Shown here one piece after another: positions 34,355 to 43,336 of a stretch of DNA of 64,000 bases. The position numbers were made by a program, and so were the translations under genes. Position 1 is the stretch's first letter. The number at the start of each line of letters is the position of its first letter. The DNA is from Pseudoalteromonas sp. T1lg48 (GTDB taxonomy: Bacteria; Pseudomonadota; Gammaproteobacteria; Enterobacterales; Alteromonadaceae), in assembly GCF_002964785.1 (NCBI RefSeq), contig NZ_PQCC01000018.1:496001-560000 (forward strand). Direction: 5' to 3'. The notes under the pieces were generated by a model, which was given only the letters and a program-made list of their open reading frames with translations, did not search any database and was not told the DNA's origin.

Positions 34355-35875
34355 TTAGAAAAAGCCGAGGGCATTGTCCGAGTAACTCACCAAGAGGTTC
34401 TTGGTCTGCTGATAATGTTCCAGCATCATCTTATGGGTTTCTCGCCCTACCCCAGATTTTTTATAGCCACCAAAGGCCGCATGAGCCGGATAATGGTGAT
34501 AGCAGTTGGTCCAGACGCGCCCGGCTTCGATGGCTCGGCCCATGCGATAAGCGCGGTTCATATCCCGCGTCCACAAACCGGCCCCCAAGCCAAACTCGGT
34601 GTCGTTGGCGATGGCAATGGCCTCGGCCTCATCCTTAAAGGTGGTCACACTGACCACGGGACCGAAGATCTCCTCGCGGAACACCCGCATCTGGTTATTA
34701 CCCTTAAACAGGGTTGGTTGAATATAGTAGCCTTGATTAAGCTCGTTATCGAAACGCTCGGCATCGCCGCCAATGAGTACCTCGGCACCCTCGTCGCGGC
34801 CTATGGTGAAGTAGCTCATGATCTTATCGAACTGTTGCTGCGATGCCTGGGCACCGACCATGGTCTCGGTATCGAGCGGGTTACCGCGCTTAATTTGCTT
34901 GGTGCGATCGATCACCTTGGCGATAAACTCATCATAGATGCTCTCCTGCACTAACAAGCGGGATGGGCAAGTACAGACCTCGCCCTGGTTGAAAAACGCC
35001 AGCACAGCGCCCTCCACACACTTATCGATAAACTCATCCGATTGCCCAAGCACATCCTCAAAGTAGATATTGGGAGATTTACCACCGAGCTCCACCGTTG
35101 ACGGAATAATGTTTTCGGCGGCGCACTTTAAGATATGAGCCCCCACCGGGGTGGAGCCGGTGAAGGCGATTTTGGCGATGCGGGTACTGGTGGCCAGGGC
35201 TTGCCCCGCCTCGGCACCATAACCGTTAACCACGTTAAGCACGCCGGGAGGTAGCAAGTCGCCAATCACCTCAACCAGCTTTAAAATCGACGCTGGGGTT
35301 TGCTCGGCGGGCTTTAACACTACACAGTTACCGGCGGCCAGGGCTGGCGCCAGTTTCCACGCCGCCATCAAAAGCGGGAAGTTCCAGGGAATGATTTGCC
35401 CCACCACACCCAAGGGCTCATAGAAGTGATAGGCCACGGTGTTTTCATCGATATCGCCGATGCTGCCCTCCTGGGCACGAATACAGCCGGCAAAATAGCG
35501 GAAATGATCCACCACCAGAGGGATATCAGCATTGAGGGTTTCTCGCACCGCCTTGCCATTATCCCAGGTTTCCGCCACCGCCAATTGCTCTAAATTAGCC
35601 TCGATGCGATCGGCAATTTTCAGCAGCAGATTACTGCGCTCGGTGACCGAGGTTTTACCCCAGGCTACTCTAGCCTGATGCGCCGCATCCAACGCCAACT
35701 CGATGTCTTTGTCGTTTGAGCGTGGCACGCGGCAAAACACCTCACCGGTCACCGGCGTGGTATTGTCAAAATAGGCGCCATCAACCGGCGGCACCCAGGC
35801 CCCTCCAATATAGTTTTCATACTGGGCGGCAAAAGACACCACCGCGTCGGTTGAATTAGGCTTTGCATAGATCAT
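34355..35875 (-). CDS. aldB: aldehyde dehydrogenase, AldB/ExaC type
   Basis: The 506-residue NAD(P)-dependent enzyme oxidises aldehydes such as acetaldehyde to acids. It has [14 protein letters not shown] at the start, the cofactor motif IIPWNFPL and GSTPVG, the general base Glu in [10 protein letters not shown] and the nucleophile Cys in [12 protein letters not shown] near residue 300. The C-terminal [26 protein letters not shown] is close to E. coli AldB and Pseudomonas ExaC. The ATG at 35875 follows AAGGA. It is divergent from an AraC-type regulator that probably controls it. Confidence 0.94.
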   Translation of the reverse strand: MIYAKPNSTDAVVSFAAQYENYIGGAWVPPVDGAYFDNTTPVTGEVFCRVPRSNDKDIELALDAAHQARVAWGKTSVTERSNLLLKIADRIEANLEQLAVAETWDNGKAVRETLNADIPLVVDHFRYFAGCIRAQEGSIGDIDENTVAYHFYEPLGVVGQIIPWNFPLLMAAWKLAPALAAGNCVVLKPAEQTPASILKLVEVIGDLLPPGVLNVVNGYGAEAGQALATSTRIAKIAFTGSTPVGAHILKCAAENIIPSTVELGGKSPNIYFEDVLGQSDEFIDKCVEGAVLAFFNQGEVCTCPSRLLVQESIYDEFIAKVIDRTKQIKRGNPLDTETMVGAQASQQQFDKIMSYFTIGRDEGAEVLIGGDAERFDNELNQGYYIQPTLFKGNNQMRVFREEIFGPVVSVTTFKDEAEAIAIANDTEFGLGAGLWTRDMNRAYRMGRAIEAGRVWTNCYHHYPAHAAFGGYKKSGVGRETHKMMLEHYQQTKNLLVSYSDNALGFF

Positions 35876-36031
35876 TGTTATTGTCCTTCTTTGCTGCAAT
35901 CCCTTTAACGCTAGACCAGTTTGGTGATAAAAACTTGATTGGCATTCCATCTTGCTTGACTCCACGTACACTTTTTGGCCATGCTAGAGCAAGCCTTGAA
36001 CAAGCTTTGGTCACAGCAAAGGAGCCTAGCG

Positions 36032-36925
36032 ATGCAAGCAACGACACACCCAGATGCTCTCGAGCGCCTCGATACCCTGGTCGATCACCGCTCGGTGTTT
36101 AACGCCGACGGCGTGCAATTGTGTTTATACGACACCTATGAGCACAGCGACGGCGTACCCTTTAAGGCCGACGAAATCATGTTTTGTGCCATGATCCAAG
36201 GGCGTAAGGTGATGCATCATCCAAGCCTGGAGCAGGGGCAGGATTTCATCCCTGGGCAAAGTTTTGTGATTGCGCCCCAAGAGCATGTGGCCATCGATTT
36301 CCCCGATGCCACCTTGAGCACACCGACCCGATGTTTGACCATAGAAATAGACACCCAAAAGCTGCATCGGGTAGCCCGGCAAATGCGTTTGCATAGCGAT
36401 AGTGACGCCCCTGCGCAGACGGCCACCTTGCAACTCAACCACAGCGCCAGCACCGAAGGCGTGTATCGGCGTTTGATTGAGGCATTCAGTGAAAATGAAA
36501 AAGACCGAGGCTTACTGATCGAGCTTGCCAGCACCGAATTACTGGTGCGCTTACTGCGCGAACAAGAGCATAAGCAGTTGCTTAGCTGCGCCCAGCAAGA
36601 CCCTCAAGCGACCCTGTGGCACGCGGTGGTCACGCATATCGAACACAATCTTGGCAACCTGATTGATGTCGATACCCTGTGCAGCCTCGCCTGCATGTGC
36701 CGCAGCAAGTTCTTTAGCGCCTTTCGCCATCGCTTTGGTCTCAGTCCCCAGGCCTATATTCTTAAGCGCCGCCTCGAGCGTGCCCAGTTACTGCTGAATC
36801 AGGGCAAATCTGTGACCAATGCCTGTTTTGAAACCGGCTTTAACAGCGTCAGCCATTTTAGCCGCAGCTTTAAGGGCCATTTTGGGGTGTCGCCACGAGG
36901 GTATTGCCAACAAGGGATGAATTAA
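36032..36925 (+). CDS. AraC-family transcriptional regulator beside the aldehyde dehydrogenase
   Basis: The 297-residue protein has an N-terminal cupin-like sensing region (KADEIMFCAMIQGRKVMHH, FVIAPQEHVAIDFPDA) and a C-terminal double helix-turn-helix of AraC type (DVDTLCSLACMCRSKFFSAFRHRFGLSPQAYI, then SVTNACFETGFNSVSHFSRSFKGHFGVSPRGY). AAAGGAG seven bases before the ATG at 36032 decides the start; earlier in-frame starts at 35975 and 35981 lack one. The divergent arrangement with aldB suggests it activates aldB in response to an alcohol or aldehyde. Confidence 0.9.
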   Translation: MQATTHPDALERLDTLVDHRSVFNADGVQLCLYDTYEHSDGVPFKADEIMFCAMIQGRKVMHHPSLEQGQDFIPGQSFVIAPQEHVAIDFPDATLSTPTRCLTIEIDTQKLHRVARQMRLHSDSDAPAQTATLQLNHSASTEGVYRRLIEAFSENEKDRGLLIELASTELLVRLLREQEHKQLLSCAQQDPQATLWHAVVTHIEHNLGNLIDVDTLCSLACMCRSKFFSAFRHRFGLSPQAYILKRRLERAQLLLNQGKSVTNACFETGFNSVSHFSRSFKGHFGVSPRGYCQQGMN

Positions 36926-36940
36926 AAGAACAATAGAACA

Positions 36941-36960
36941 AAGGCCGCATATGCGGCCTT
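36941..36960. terminator. 20-bp palindrome between convergent genes
   Basis: AAGGCCGCAT and ATGCGGCCTT form a perfect palindrome 13 bases after the araC-type gene stop. The T run is short (TTGTT), so termination may be partial. Confidence 0.55.
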
Positions 36961-36983
36961 GTTAGTGAAAAATAGCGCTTGGC

Positions 36984-37817
36984 TTAGTCAACCAAGTCTT
37001 CGGTGCCAACAATCAACCAAGGCGCCGAATCAGCGTTTTGACGCTCCATGTGCCAAATTTCATCGATACGCTCTTTCGCATGGGCTATACGGTCCTGATA
37101 CTGGCCGCTAAAGTGGATGCTGATAGCCCACACATTATTGTCGCAGCTGGCGCGTACGATATTGGCATCAACAAACAACACCTCGGTCAGTACTTCGCCC
37201 TGCTCGGCGCGCAGCGCCTTAAATTCATCGATCAGCTCGGGAGCTAAATACTCCGACACCAGGTCCAAGTTATTGTCATTCCAGGCCTGTTGAATGGTGA
37301 CATAATGCTCTTTGGCCGCACGTATAAAGCCAACCTGATCAAAGTTCGGCGGCATTTGCATGGGCACAGAGCTCGGTTGCGGCCGAGAATGAGCCGAGGC
37401 GCTGCTTTGCTGCCACTGACCCTGGCCCGCATAGGCCTGGCCTTGCGCCGTTGCCATCATGGGCCGCGGCTGGTTTTTGCGCATTGCCGAGCGAATAAAC
37501 TTGAAGAGTAAGAAGCCAAGCCCCGCCAGCAATAAGATTTCCAGCAGTTGCACGCCTTCAAAATCATCGCCCATCATGGCAGCAATTAAACCACCGGCGA
37601 GCAGGCCGCCAAGCACACCGGCCATAATGCCTTTTTTGCTTGAAGTTTTCTTCGCCGTCACGGTATTGGTGTCCGTAGTTTGCTGCTTTTGTGTGGTCTG
37701 TGTTTGTTCGGTCTTACCCGTCGTGCGTTTCGAACCAAACTTTTTACGCGCCTGGGCATCGAAGCTGGCGGTAAATAATACGCTCAATAGCGTTAGCATA
37801 ATTACCAGATTTTTCAT
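36984..37817 (-). CDS. Tim44-domain exported or membrane protein
   Basis: The 277-residue protein starts with a signal or anchor sequence (1-24), then a Thr/Gln/Lys-rich low-complexity spacer (about 25-62), a Gly-rich hydrophobic segment (GIMAGVLGGLLAGGLIAAMMG), a second helix (LLEILLLAGLGFLLFKFIRSA) and a C-terminal Tim44-like domain from about 155 (FIRAAKEHYVTIQQAWNDNNLDLVSEYL ... WHMERQNADSAPWLIVGTED). Bacterial Tim44-domain proteins of this shape are common and uncharacterised; some bind lipid or take part in envelope assembly. Confidence 0.85.
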   Translation of the reverse strand: MKNLVIMLTLLSVLFTASFDAQARKKFGSKRTTGKTEQTQTTQKQQTTDTNTVTAKKTSSKKGIMAGVLGGLLAGGLIAAMMGDDFEGVQLLEILLLAGLGFLLFKFIRSAMRKNQPRPMMATAQGQAYAGQGQWQQSSASAHSRPQPSSVPMQMPPNFDQVGFIRAAKEHYVTIQQAWNDNNLDLVSEYLAPELIDEFKALRAEQGEVLTEVLFVDANIVRASCDNNVWAISIHFSGQYQDRIAHAKERIDEIWHMERQNADSAPWLIVGTEDLVD

Positions 37818-37917
37818 GGTTATCCTTAAAAATAAATACTGGCGGCAGTGTACCTTAGCCCTGGGCTAAGGCAAGCAATTCGGGATATTGCGCGCCCTAA
37901 CTGCCCAGTTTTTAGGC

Positions 37918-37945
37918 ATAAAAAAGGCCCGTAAAATACGGGCCT
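37918..37945 (-). terminator. intrinsic terminator of the propeller-amidohydrolase gene
   Basis: On the minus strand AGGCCCGTA and TACGGGCCT form a 9-bp stem with loop TTT, followed by a T run (the A run at 37918-37924). It lies 26 bases after the stop of the upstream left-running gene. Confidence 0.85.
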
Positions 37946-37971
37946 AAGTTGAATGTTAAACCTAGAAGGAG

Positions 37972-40900
37972 TTACTCAAAAAACAGCGGTGTGCGTGCTT
38001 TTTTACCCACTTCCGTCATGGTTTCGGCATCAAATAAACGACCGTTTATCATGGTGTATTGCACCTTATCGGACTGACGAATGTCGCTGAGGATATCGCC
38101 GTCAATCACAATTAAGTCCGCCAGCTTGCCCTCTTCCAAAGAGCCCAGATTTTTATCCAAGCCTAGGGTCTTAGCCGGATCTAGGGTGGCGGTGCGGATC
38201 ACCTCAAGGGGCGTCATGCCGCCTTGAGCAAACATCCACATTTCCCAATGCGCAGCCAGACCTTCACGTTGACCGTGGGCACCGACATTCACTAACACAC
38301 CCTGATCTTGCAACTCGCCGGCAACACGGGCGTTGTTGAAGTGGTTGTAGTGATGTTCAGGCGCCTTGGTGCGACGCATAGAGCGCGGCAACAACTGGTT
38401 TTTAGGGACAAATTTACTCAGACGCGGGTGGTTCCACACCTCGGTTTTATCGTACCAGTAGTTCTCACCCCAGATACCACCGTAGGCCACGCCAAGCGTC
38501 GGCGTATAGGCCACATCGCTTTGCGACCACAGCTGGCGAATATCATCATAGATATTGGCCACCGGAATCGAGTGCTCTATGGTGGTGTGGCCATCAACAA
38601 CCATGGTGAGGTTATGCTGCAATAAAGAGCCCCCTTCTGGCACTACCATCATGCCGAGTTCACGGCCGGCTTCCACCACCTGCTGACGCTGATCGCGGCG
38701 CGGCTGGTTGTAAGACTTAACACTAAAGGCACCCACCTTTTGCAGGCGTTCAAGGTGGAATTTAGCATCATCCAGGGAGTCAACGTGCGAGGTGTAGCCC
38801 GGCATATTGGCACCATAAAGGATAGTCCCGGTGGAGAAGATACGCGGACCGACGATCTCGCCCGCTTTTTGCATTTCGCTGGCGGCGAAGATTTCCGTGG
38901 TGTCGTTACTTGGGTCGTGAATCGTAGTGACACCTAAAGATAAACCGGCCAGGTTTTTCCAGTTCTGTTCGGGAATAATTTCATCGCTCCCCTGACCACC
39001 GTGGGCATGGGCATCGATGATCCCTGGCATAATGGTTTTGCCACTGACATCAATCACTTCGGCGTCTTCAGGGATCTGCACATCGGCCTGCGCACCCACG
39101 GCTTTAATATGCTTGCCATCGGTTAGCACGACCCCATTGTCGATAACCTGCTCACCCTTCATGGTGATCACCTTAGCGCCAACCAGGGCAATCATACCCT
39201 TAGGCTCGGCCATGGCTTTTTTGAAACCAATGTTTTCGCCGCTTTTCACCTTAAAGTCGGCATCGGCATCACGCTTGATATTGAACATGCCATCGAGAGA
39301 GGCATGGTACAGCTCAGGGCCAAGGCTCCAATACAGGCGATCGCTGGCACCGCTCCAACTGATGTTCTCGCCGGCGCGTACAGAAAGCTGTTCAACCGGG
39401 AACTGACTGTCTTTCGGGCCTATGCTGATGATTTTGCCACGCTCAACGAAAGGCGTCACAAACACCTTAAAGCGCTCGGCAAATGCCAGGTACTGGCCAT
39501 CGGGCGAGATGCGGAATTCGGTGGCATGCTTGGACTCGTACAACTTGCGTACTTTTTTACTCTCAAGTTCAACCACGCTGAAGGTTGGCTTAGGCCAGGG
39601 GCTCATGATATAGACGCGGTCGTTGTCTTTGCCAAACTGCGGCTGATAACCGTGCTCGGTGACAAGCTCAGGCTTTTCGGGATCGTCTATGTTCACCGCG
39701 TAGATACCCGGTTTTAACGACCACTCCGGCGCCAACAGGCTGCTGCCGGATGATTTTCTAAAGACCAGGGTTTCACCATCTGGGCTAAAGGCCGGCTCAA
39801 CGTATTTGCCCGGCTCTGTGGTTAAGGTATCACCGCGGTCCGAGCGTGCAGAAACAACACGCACACTGCCCTGCTTCTCGTCGTCCCAGGTGACATAGGC
39901 GATTTGCTTGCCATCACGCGAGAAAGTTGGGAAAAATTCAAAATGATCGTCTTGCTTGGTCAGGCGTTTGATCTTGCCCGACTCAAGGTCGCGCTTGTAG
40001 ATATGGCCCATGGCCTCGAAAATCGCGGTTTCACCGTCTGGCGATACCTGTACGTTGCGCAGCATTTTTACGTCAAATTCATCGGTATCCAGGTTTTGCT
40101 CAAAGCGCAGCGCCTTTTGAATCGACTTGGTGGTTTCAACCTCAAAAGCGATTTCTTCGCTCTCGCCATTGTCTACGTCCAGCTTATGGATTTTACCGCC
40201 GGCCCAAAACACCAAGGACTCGTTATCCGGGGTCCAAGCCATGGTCGGATAGACGCCGTGAATGGCCCAGGTTTCCTGCATATCACGCTCAAGCTTATCG
40301 TACAGCTTGGTTTCTTTACCAGACTCTAAATCATACAGATACAACGTGCTTTGGAAGTCGTCACGCTTGATATAAGCCAGGGTCTTACCATCGGGCGACG
40401 GCGTTGGGCGAATGGCGCCACCGGTGCCGCTTAGGATGGTGTCGATTTCACCGGTTTCGCGGTCATAGCGCTTAATTTTGTAGATGCCCTGCACCGAGTC
40501 TTTGGAATAGTGGAAAGTTTTTCCGGGGGTGTCATCCTGAGAAAAATACACATAACGGCCATCCGGTGAAAACGCCGGCTCACCTAGATCTTTTTGGTCG
40601 TTTGGACGCTCGGTCAGTTGCACACCCGAGCCACCGGCCTTATGGTACATCCACACCTCGCCGGCACCCAGTGAGCGACTGGCGGTAAAGTGTTTACGGG
40701 CAACGATAAAGTCACCGTCCGGGCTCCAGGCCGGACTGTTCAACAGGCGGAAAGATTCTTTGGTCACTTGAGTTTGCTCTGAGCCGTCGACCTTCATCAC
40801 CCAAATATTGTCGCCACCGCCTTGATCTGAGGTAAAGGCAATATGTTGGCCATCCGGGCTAAAGCGCGGCTGCATTTGCCAGCCGATATCCGACGTTAAC

Positions 40901-41166
40901 TGAGTGGCCTTGCCGCCACTAATCGGCATGGTGTAAATATCACCTAGCAGGTCAAATACCAGGGTTTTGCCGTCGGGGCTGATATCCACGTTCATCCAGG
41001 TGCCCTGGTTAACACTGATCTTGGCATCCAGGAATTCGCCTTGCGGACTATCTACTTGCCATTTTTGTTCTTCTTTTGCGGCTTCCTCGGCAAACGCACT
41101 AGGCTGCGCCAAGGGCAGCGCCAGAGAAATAGCCAGTGCGAGCGCACTGTATAATGGAGTCTTCAT
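37972..41166 (-). CDS. exported TolB-like beta-propeller and amidohydrolase fusion
   Basis: This 1064-residue protein has a signal peptide (MKTPLYSALALAISLALPLAQPSAFA). Residues about 50-640 hold repeated PD40/TolB-like propeller units with the recurring SPDG motif. Residues about 660-1060 are an amidohydrolase: metal motif GIIDAHAHGG (HxH), later His in TIHDPS and IEHSIP, and the terminal PAKTLGLDKNLGSLEEGKLADLIVIDGD. It is likely a periplasmic hydrolase of cyclic amides or dipeptide-like substrates with a propeller that binds or gates the substrate; the exact substrate is unknown. The ATG at 41166 begins the signal peptide; the frame is open for 39 more codons upstream. Confidence 0.88.
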   Translation of the reverse strand: MKTPLYSALALAISLALPLAQPSAFAEEAAKEEQKWQVDSPQGEFLDAKISVNQGTWMNVDISPDGKTLVFDLLGDIYTMPISGGKATQLTSDIGWQMQPRFSPDGQHIAFTSDQGGGDNIWVMKVDGSEQTQVTKESFRLLNSPAWSPDGDFIVARKHFTASRSLGAGEVWMYHKAGGSGVQLTERPNDQKDLGEPAFSPDGRYVYFSQDDTPGKTFHYSKDSVQGIYKIKRYDRETGEIDTILSGTGGAIRPTPSPDGKTLAYIKRDDFQSTLYLYDLESGKETKLYDKLERDMQETWAIHGVYPTMAWTPDNESLVFWAGGKIHKLDVDNGESEEIAFEVETTKSIQKALRFEQNLDTDEFDVKMLRNVQVSPDGETAIFEAMGHIYKRDLESGKIKRLTKQDDHFEFFPTFSRDGKQIAYVTWDDEKQGSVRVVSARSDRGDTLTTEPGKYVEPAFSPDGETLVFRKSSGSSLLAPEWSLKPGIYAVNIDDPEKPELVTEHGYQPQFGKDNDRVYIMSPWPKPTFSVVELESKKVRKLYESKHATEFRISPDGQYLAFAERFKVFVTPFVERGKIISIGPKDSQFPVEQLSVRAGENISWSGASDRLYWSLGPELYHASLDGMFNIKRDADADFKVKSGENIGFKKAMAEPKGMIALVGAKVITMKGEQVIDNGVVLTDGKHIKAVGAQADVQIPEDAEVIDVSGKTIMPGIIDAHAHGGQGSDEIIPEQNWKNLAGLSLGVTTIHDPSNDTTEIFAASEMQKAGEIVGPRIFSTGTILYGANMPGYTSHVDSLDDAKFHLERLQKVGAFSVKSYNQPRRDQRQQVVEAGRELGMMVVPEGGSLLQHNLTMVVDGHTTIEHSIPVANIYDDIRQLWSQSDVAYTPTLGVAYGGIWGENYWYDKTEVWNHPRLSKFVPKNQLLPRSMRRTKAPEHHYNHFNNARVAGELQDQGVLVNVGAHGQREGLAAHWEMWMFAQGGMTPLEVIRTATLDPAKTLGLDKNLGSLEEGKLADLIVIDGDILSDIRQSDKVQYTMINGRLFDAETMTEVGKKARTPLFFE

Positions 41167-41352
41167 AGAGTTCTCATCGGATTTAGTTATTATCACCCCT
41201 ACTAAAGCAAAATGTGCGACAAAGGGAAAGTCAGTTGGGGTTAATGGGCAAAAATGAGGGATGGATGAAAATTGCGGAGCCAAAGGCTAGTGATAGGAAA
41301 TAAGCTGATGAGTGAGTGGCCGGTATAGTGCGGGTCGCGTTTGCGCCCGCTT

Positions 41353-41386
41353 TACGTTTGGCTGCCGTTGAGCGCAACCAAACGTA
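41353..41386. repeat. 9-bp inverted repeat between the amidohydrolase and outer membrane protein genes
   Basis: TACGTTTGG (41353-41361) and CCAAACGTA (41378-41386) are exact inverted repeats with a 16-base spacer, located just after the outer membrane protein gene. No T run follows on the minus strand, so it may be a transcript-end structure or a protein-binding site. Confidence 0.5.
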
Positions 41387-41403
41387 GGGATGCTTAAGAG
41401 GCC

Positions 41404-41907
41404 TTAAAAATCAAATTTAAGAGCCACGCTCACTGCATCCGTACCATCAAACTGCTCATATGACAGCTCAGCGGCCATGGTTTTGCTAAACTGATAGCCC
41501 GCACCACCACCGAAGCCGAATTCCCAATCATCACCAGACTCAGAGAAGCCGTCGGCAGAAATAGTTACTTCTAGGTTGGCATAAGAAGGCGCGGCATATA
41601 AATAGAAGCCGTTATTAAAGTCATATTGACCACGTACCGACAGGGCTACAAAGCTGTCCATTTCAATTTTAACATTGCTAACCGTGTCATCGCCAATACC
41701 CGTACCGATACGCAGCTCAGGCATAAAGTAAAAGTCGTTACCCGAGTCAAACTTGTAACCGATAGAACCATAGATACCATCTAAGCTGATATCGATGCCC
41801 GCGTCATCGTCCGATAGATTCATATAGCCAGCGCCCGCTTGCCAGTTAGCTTGTGACGCGAAAGATGTGCCCGCTAATGCAAGGGCTAGTAAGGTCTTTT
41901 TAAGCAT
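41404..41907 (-). CDS. small outer membrane beta-barrel protein
   Basis: The 167-residue product has a signal peptide (cleavage after ASQA, residue 20) and alternating amphipathic strands (QAGAGYMNL, YGSIGYKF, YFMPELRIGTG, FVALSVRGQYDF, YLYAAPSYANLEV, WEFGFGGGAGYQF, AELSYEQFDG) ending in the C-terminal VALKFDF, where a final Phe is the Bam recognition signal. It is an eight-strand OmpX/OmpA-like barrel by size. A role in adhesion or envelope stability is possible only by analogy. Confidence 0.85.
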   Translation of the reverse strand: MLKKTLLALALAGTSFASQANWQAGAGYMNLSDDDAGIDISLDGIYGSIGYKFDSGNDFYFMPELRIGTGIGDDTVSNVKIEMDSFVALSVRGQYDFNNGFYLYAAPSYANLEVTISADGFSESGDDWEFGFGGGAGYQFSKTMAAELSYEQFDGTDAVSVALKFDF

Positions 41908-41960
41908 TATTATTTCCTTTTATGTTTTGTTTCACTTGGGTTTAATGTGCGAGTCGAGTG

Positions 41961-42278
41961 CTACTGCATCTCCTCGTACTGCAATACAATTTGAAATACC
42001 TGGGGGTTTTCGTCGAAGTGCCTAAGCACTATGGGATAGATTTGTTGTTGGAGCTGCTGTACTTGGACATCGGGAGCAGTATCGGCGGCAATGTGCACCG
42101 AGACTTGTGTCAGCACCCCATTATGGATATTCCAGCTTAACTGAGCATCAATTCCTAGCTCGGAGCGCAAACTGGCCTGTACGGCCTCGGTTTTATTGTT
42201 CATATCGGCAAAGGTGGCGGCCATGTCACAACCGCTCAGCAAAAATACCGTAATTAATGCCACAATCCTTATTATCAT
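41961..42278 (-). CDS. small lipoprotein of unknown function
   Basis: The 105-residue product has a lipoprotein signal (MIIRIVALITVFLLSGC, lipobox LSGC at residue 17). Aspartate at +2 after the Cys would retain it in the inner membrane under the E. coli Lol rule. The rest (SELGIDAQLSWNIHNGVLTQVSVHI ... YPIVLRHFDENPQVFQIVLQYEE) looks like one small alpha/beta domain of unknown type. It is 54 bases upstream of the outer membrane barrel gene on the same strand, so they may form an operon. Confidence 0.65.
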   Translation of the reverse strand: MIIRIVALITVFLLSGCDMAATFADMNNKTEAVQASLRSELGIDAQLSWNIHNGVLTQVSVHIAADTAPDVQVQQLQQQIYPIVLRHFDENPQVFQIVLQYEEMQ

Positions 42279-42417
42279 CGCGCCCCTCCTTGGTTTATTA
42301 CTCGTTATGGCGAGGTAAGATACGGTATGTTAATAACAATTAAATTACAACAATCACATTAATTAACACTCACCCCTATACCCGGGGAAATGTAAACTTG
42401 ACTAGCCAATATCGACG

Positions 42418-43245
42418 CTAGTGCTGCCAATCGCTGGGGTCAAACTGATAATAGTCTTTGAGGACATTAAAAAGCTCGGCATCAAATTGGCGCATGGCGG
42501 CGGGCTTCTCGATAAAGGTTTCGGTGGCCACGGCAAAAAACTCAGCCTCATTGGTGGCACCATAACCGTGCATCACGTGCGGCATATTGTAGGCGATATG
42601 GCTTTTAAGCTTGTTGTAAGCACGCGAACACACCTCACCCCAACGTCGATAGCTTTGTTGGTCTGCCAATAAGGGGGTGCCATTGGTTTGCCCGGTCACC
42701 TGATCGAGTTGATGGGCAAATTCATGAAACACCAGGTTATGGCCATCGCCAGGCAAGCGGTTACCCTCAAGCACGTCATGCCAGCTTAATACTAAGGTGC
42801 CGCCGGGCCAGGATTCGCCCTCGCGCACCACCTGGTGATAACTCACCAGGCCCGCCATATCCCGCTCGGTCACATCGGCATAATAGGCACTGGGGTACAG
42901 CAAGATCTCTTTGACATTGGGATACAGGGGCCAGGGTTTATTGAGCATCAGTAGGCTGGCATTGGCCGCCACCACCAGCTTCATGGCCTCATTAACCCTA
43001 AGGCCATCGCGACCTAAAAAACGTTTTTCCCCTAAAAACCAACAGATATGGCGCTCAAGCTTGGCCCTGTCTGCATCCGTCATGGCGCGGTATATGGGCA
43101 TGGCCCTGAGCAAGATTTGCTTTTGCGCCTCGTTTAGTGAGGCGTTATGGTATTTACGCCGCCAATAACGCAGACGCAACGTATCCTGCTGCCAATACAC
43201 AAGTACAAAAGCCACCAACAGGCCTATCAATGCGACATTTATCAT
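42418..43245 (-). CDS. mtfA: MtfA-like M90 zinc peptidase
   Basis: The 275-residue protein has one N-terminal membrane helix (INVALIGLLVAFVLVYW) and an M90 peptidase domain with the metal motif HEFAHQLDQVTG near 170-181 and a downstream Glu in TNEAEFFAVATETFIEKP. In E. coli MtfA binds the repressor Mlc and links to glucose transport regulation. The membrane helix at the start is the common form in other gammaproteobacteria. Single gene, divergent from hrpB. Confidence 0.9.
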   Translation of the reverse strand: MINVALIGLLVAFVLVYWQQDTLRLRYWRRKYHNASLNEAQKQILLRAMPIYRAMTDADRAKLERHICWFLGEKRFLGRDGLRVNEAMKLVVAANASLLMLNKPWPLYPNVKEILLYPSAYYADVTERDMAGLVSYHQVVREGESWPGGTLVLSWHDVLEGNRLPGDGHNLVFHEFAHQLDQVTGQTNGTPLLADQQSYRRWGEVCSRAYNKLKSHIAYNMPHVMHGYGATNEAEFFAVATETFIEKPAAMRQFDAELFNVLKDYYQFDPSDWQH

Positions 43246-43336
43246 CTGTTAATTCCTTGACATAGTTACTTGTAAATATGACCCTTAGCGCGCTAATTCA
43301 ATCTCAACGACACATATTTACGAATAAAAACGCATC

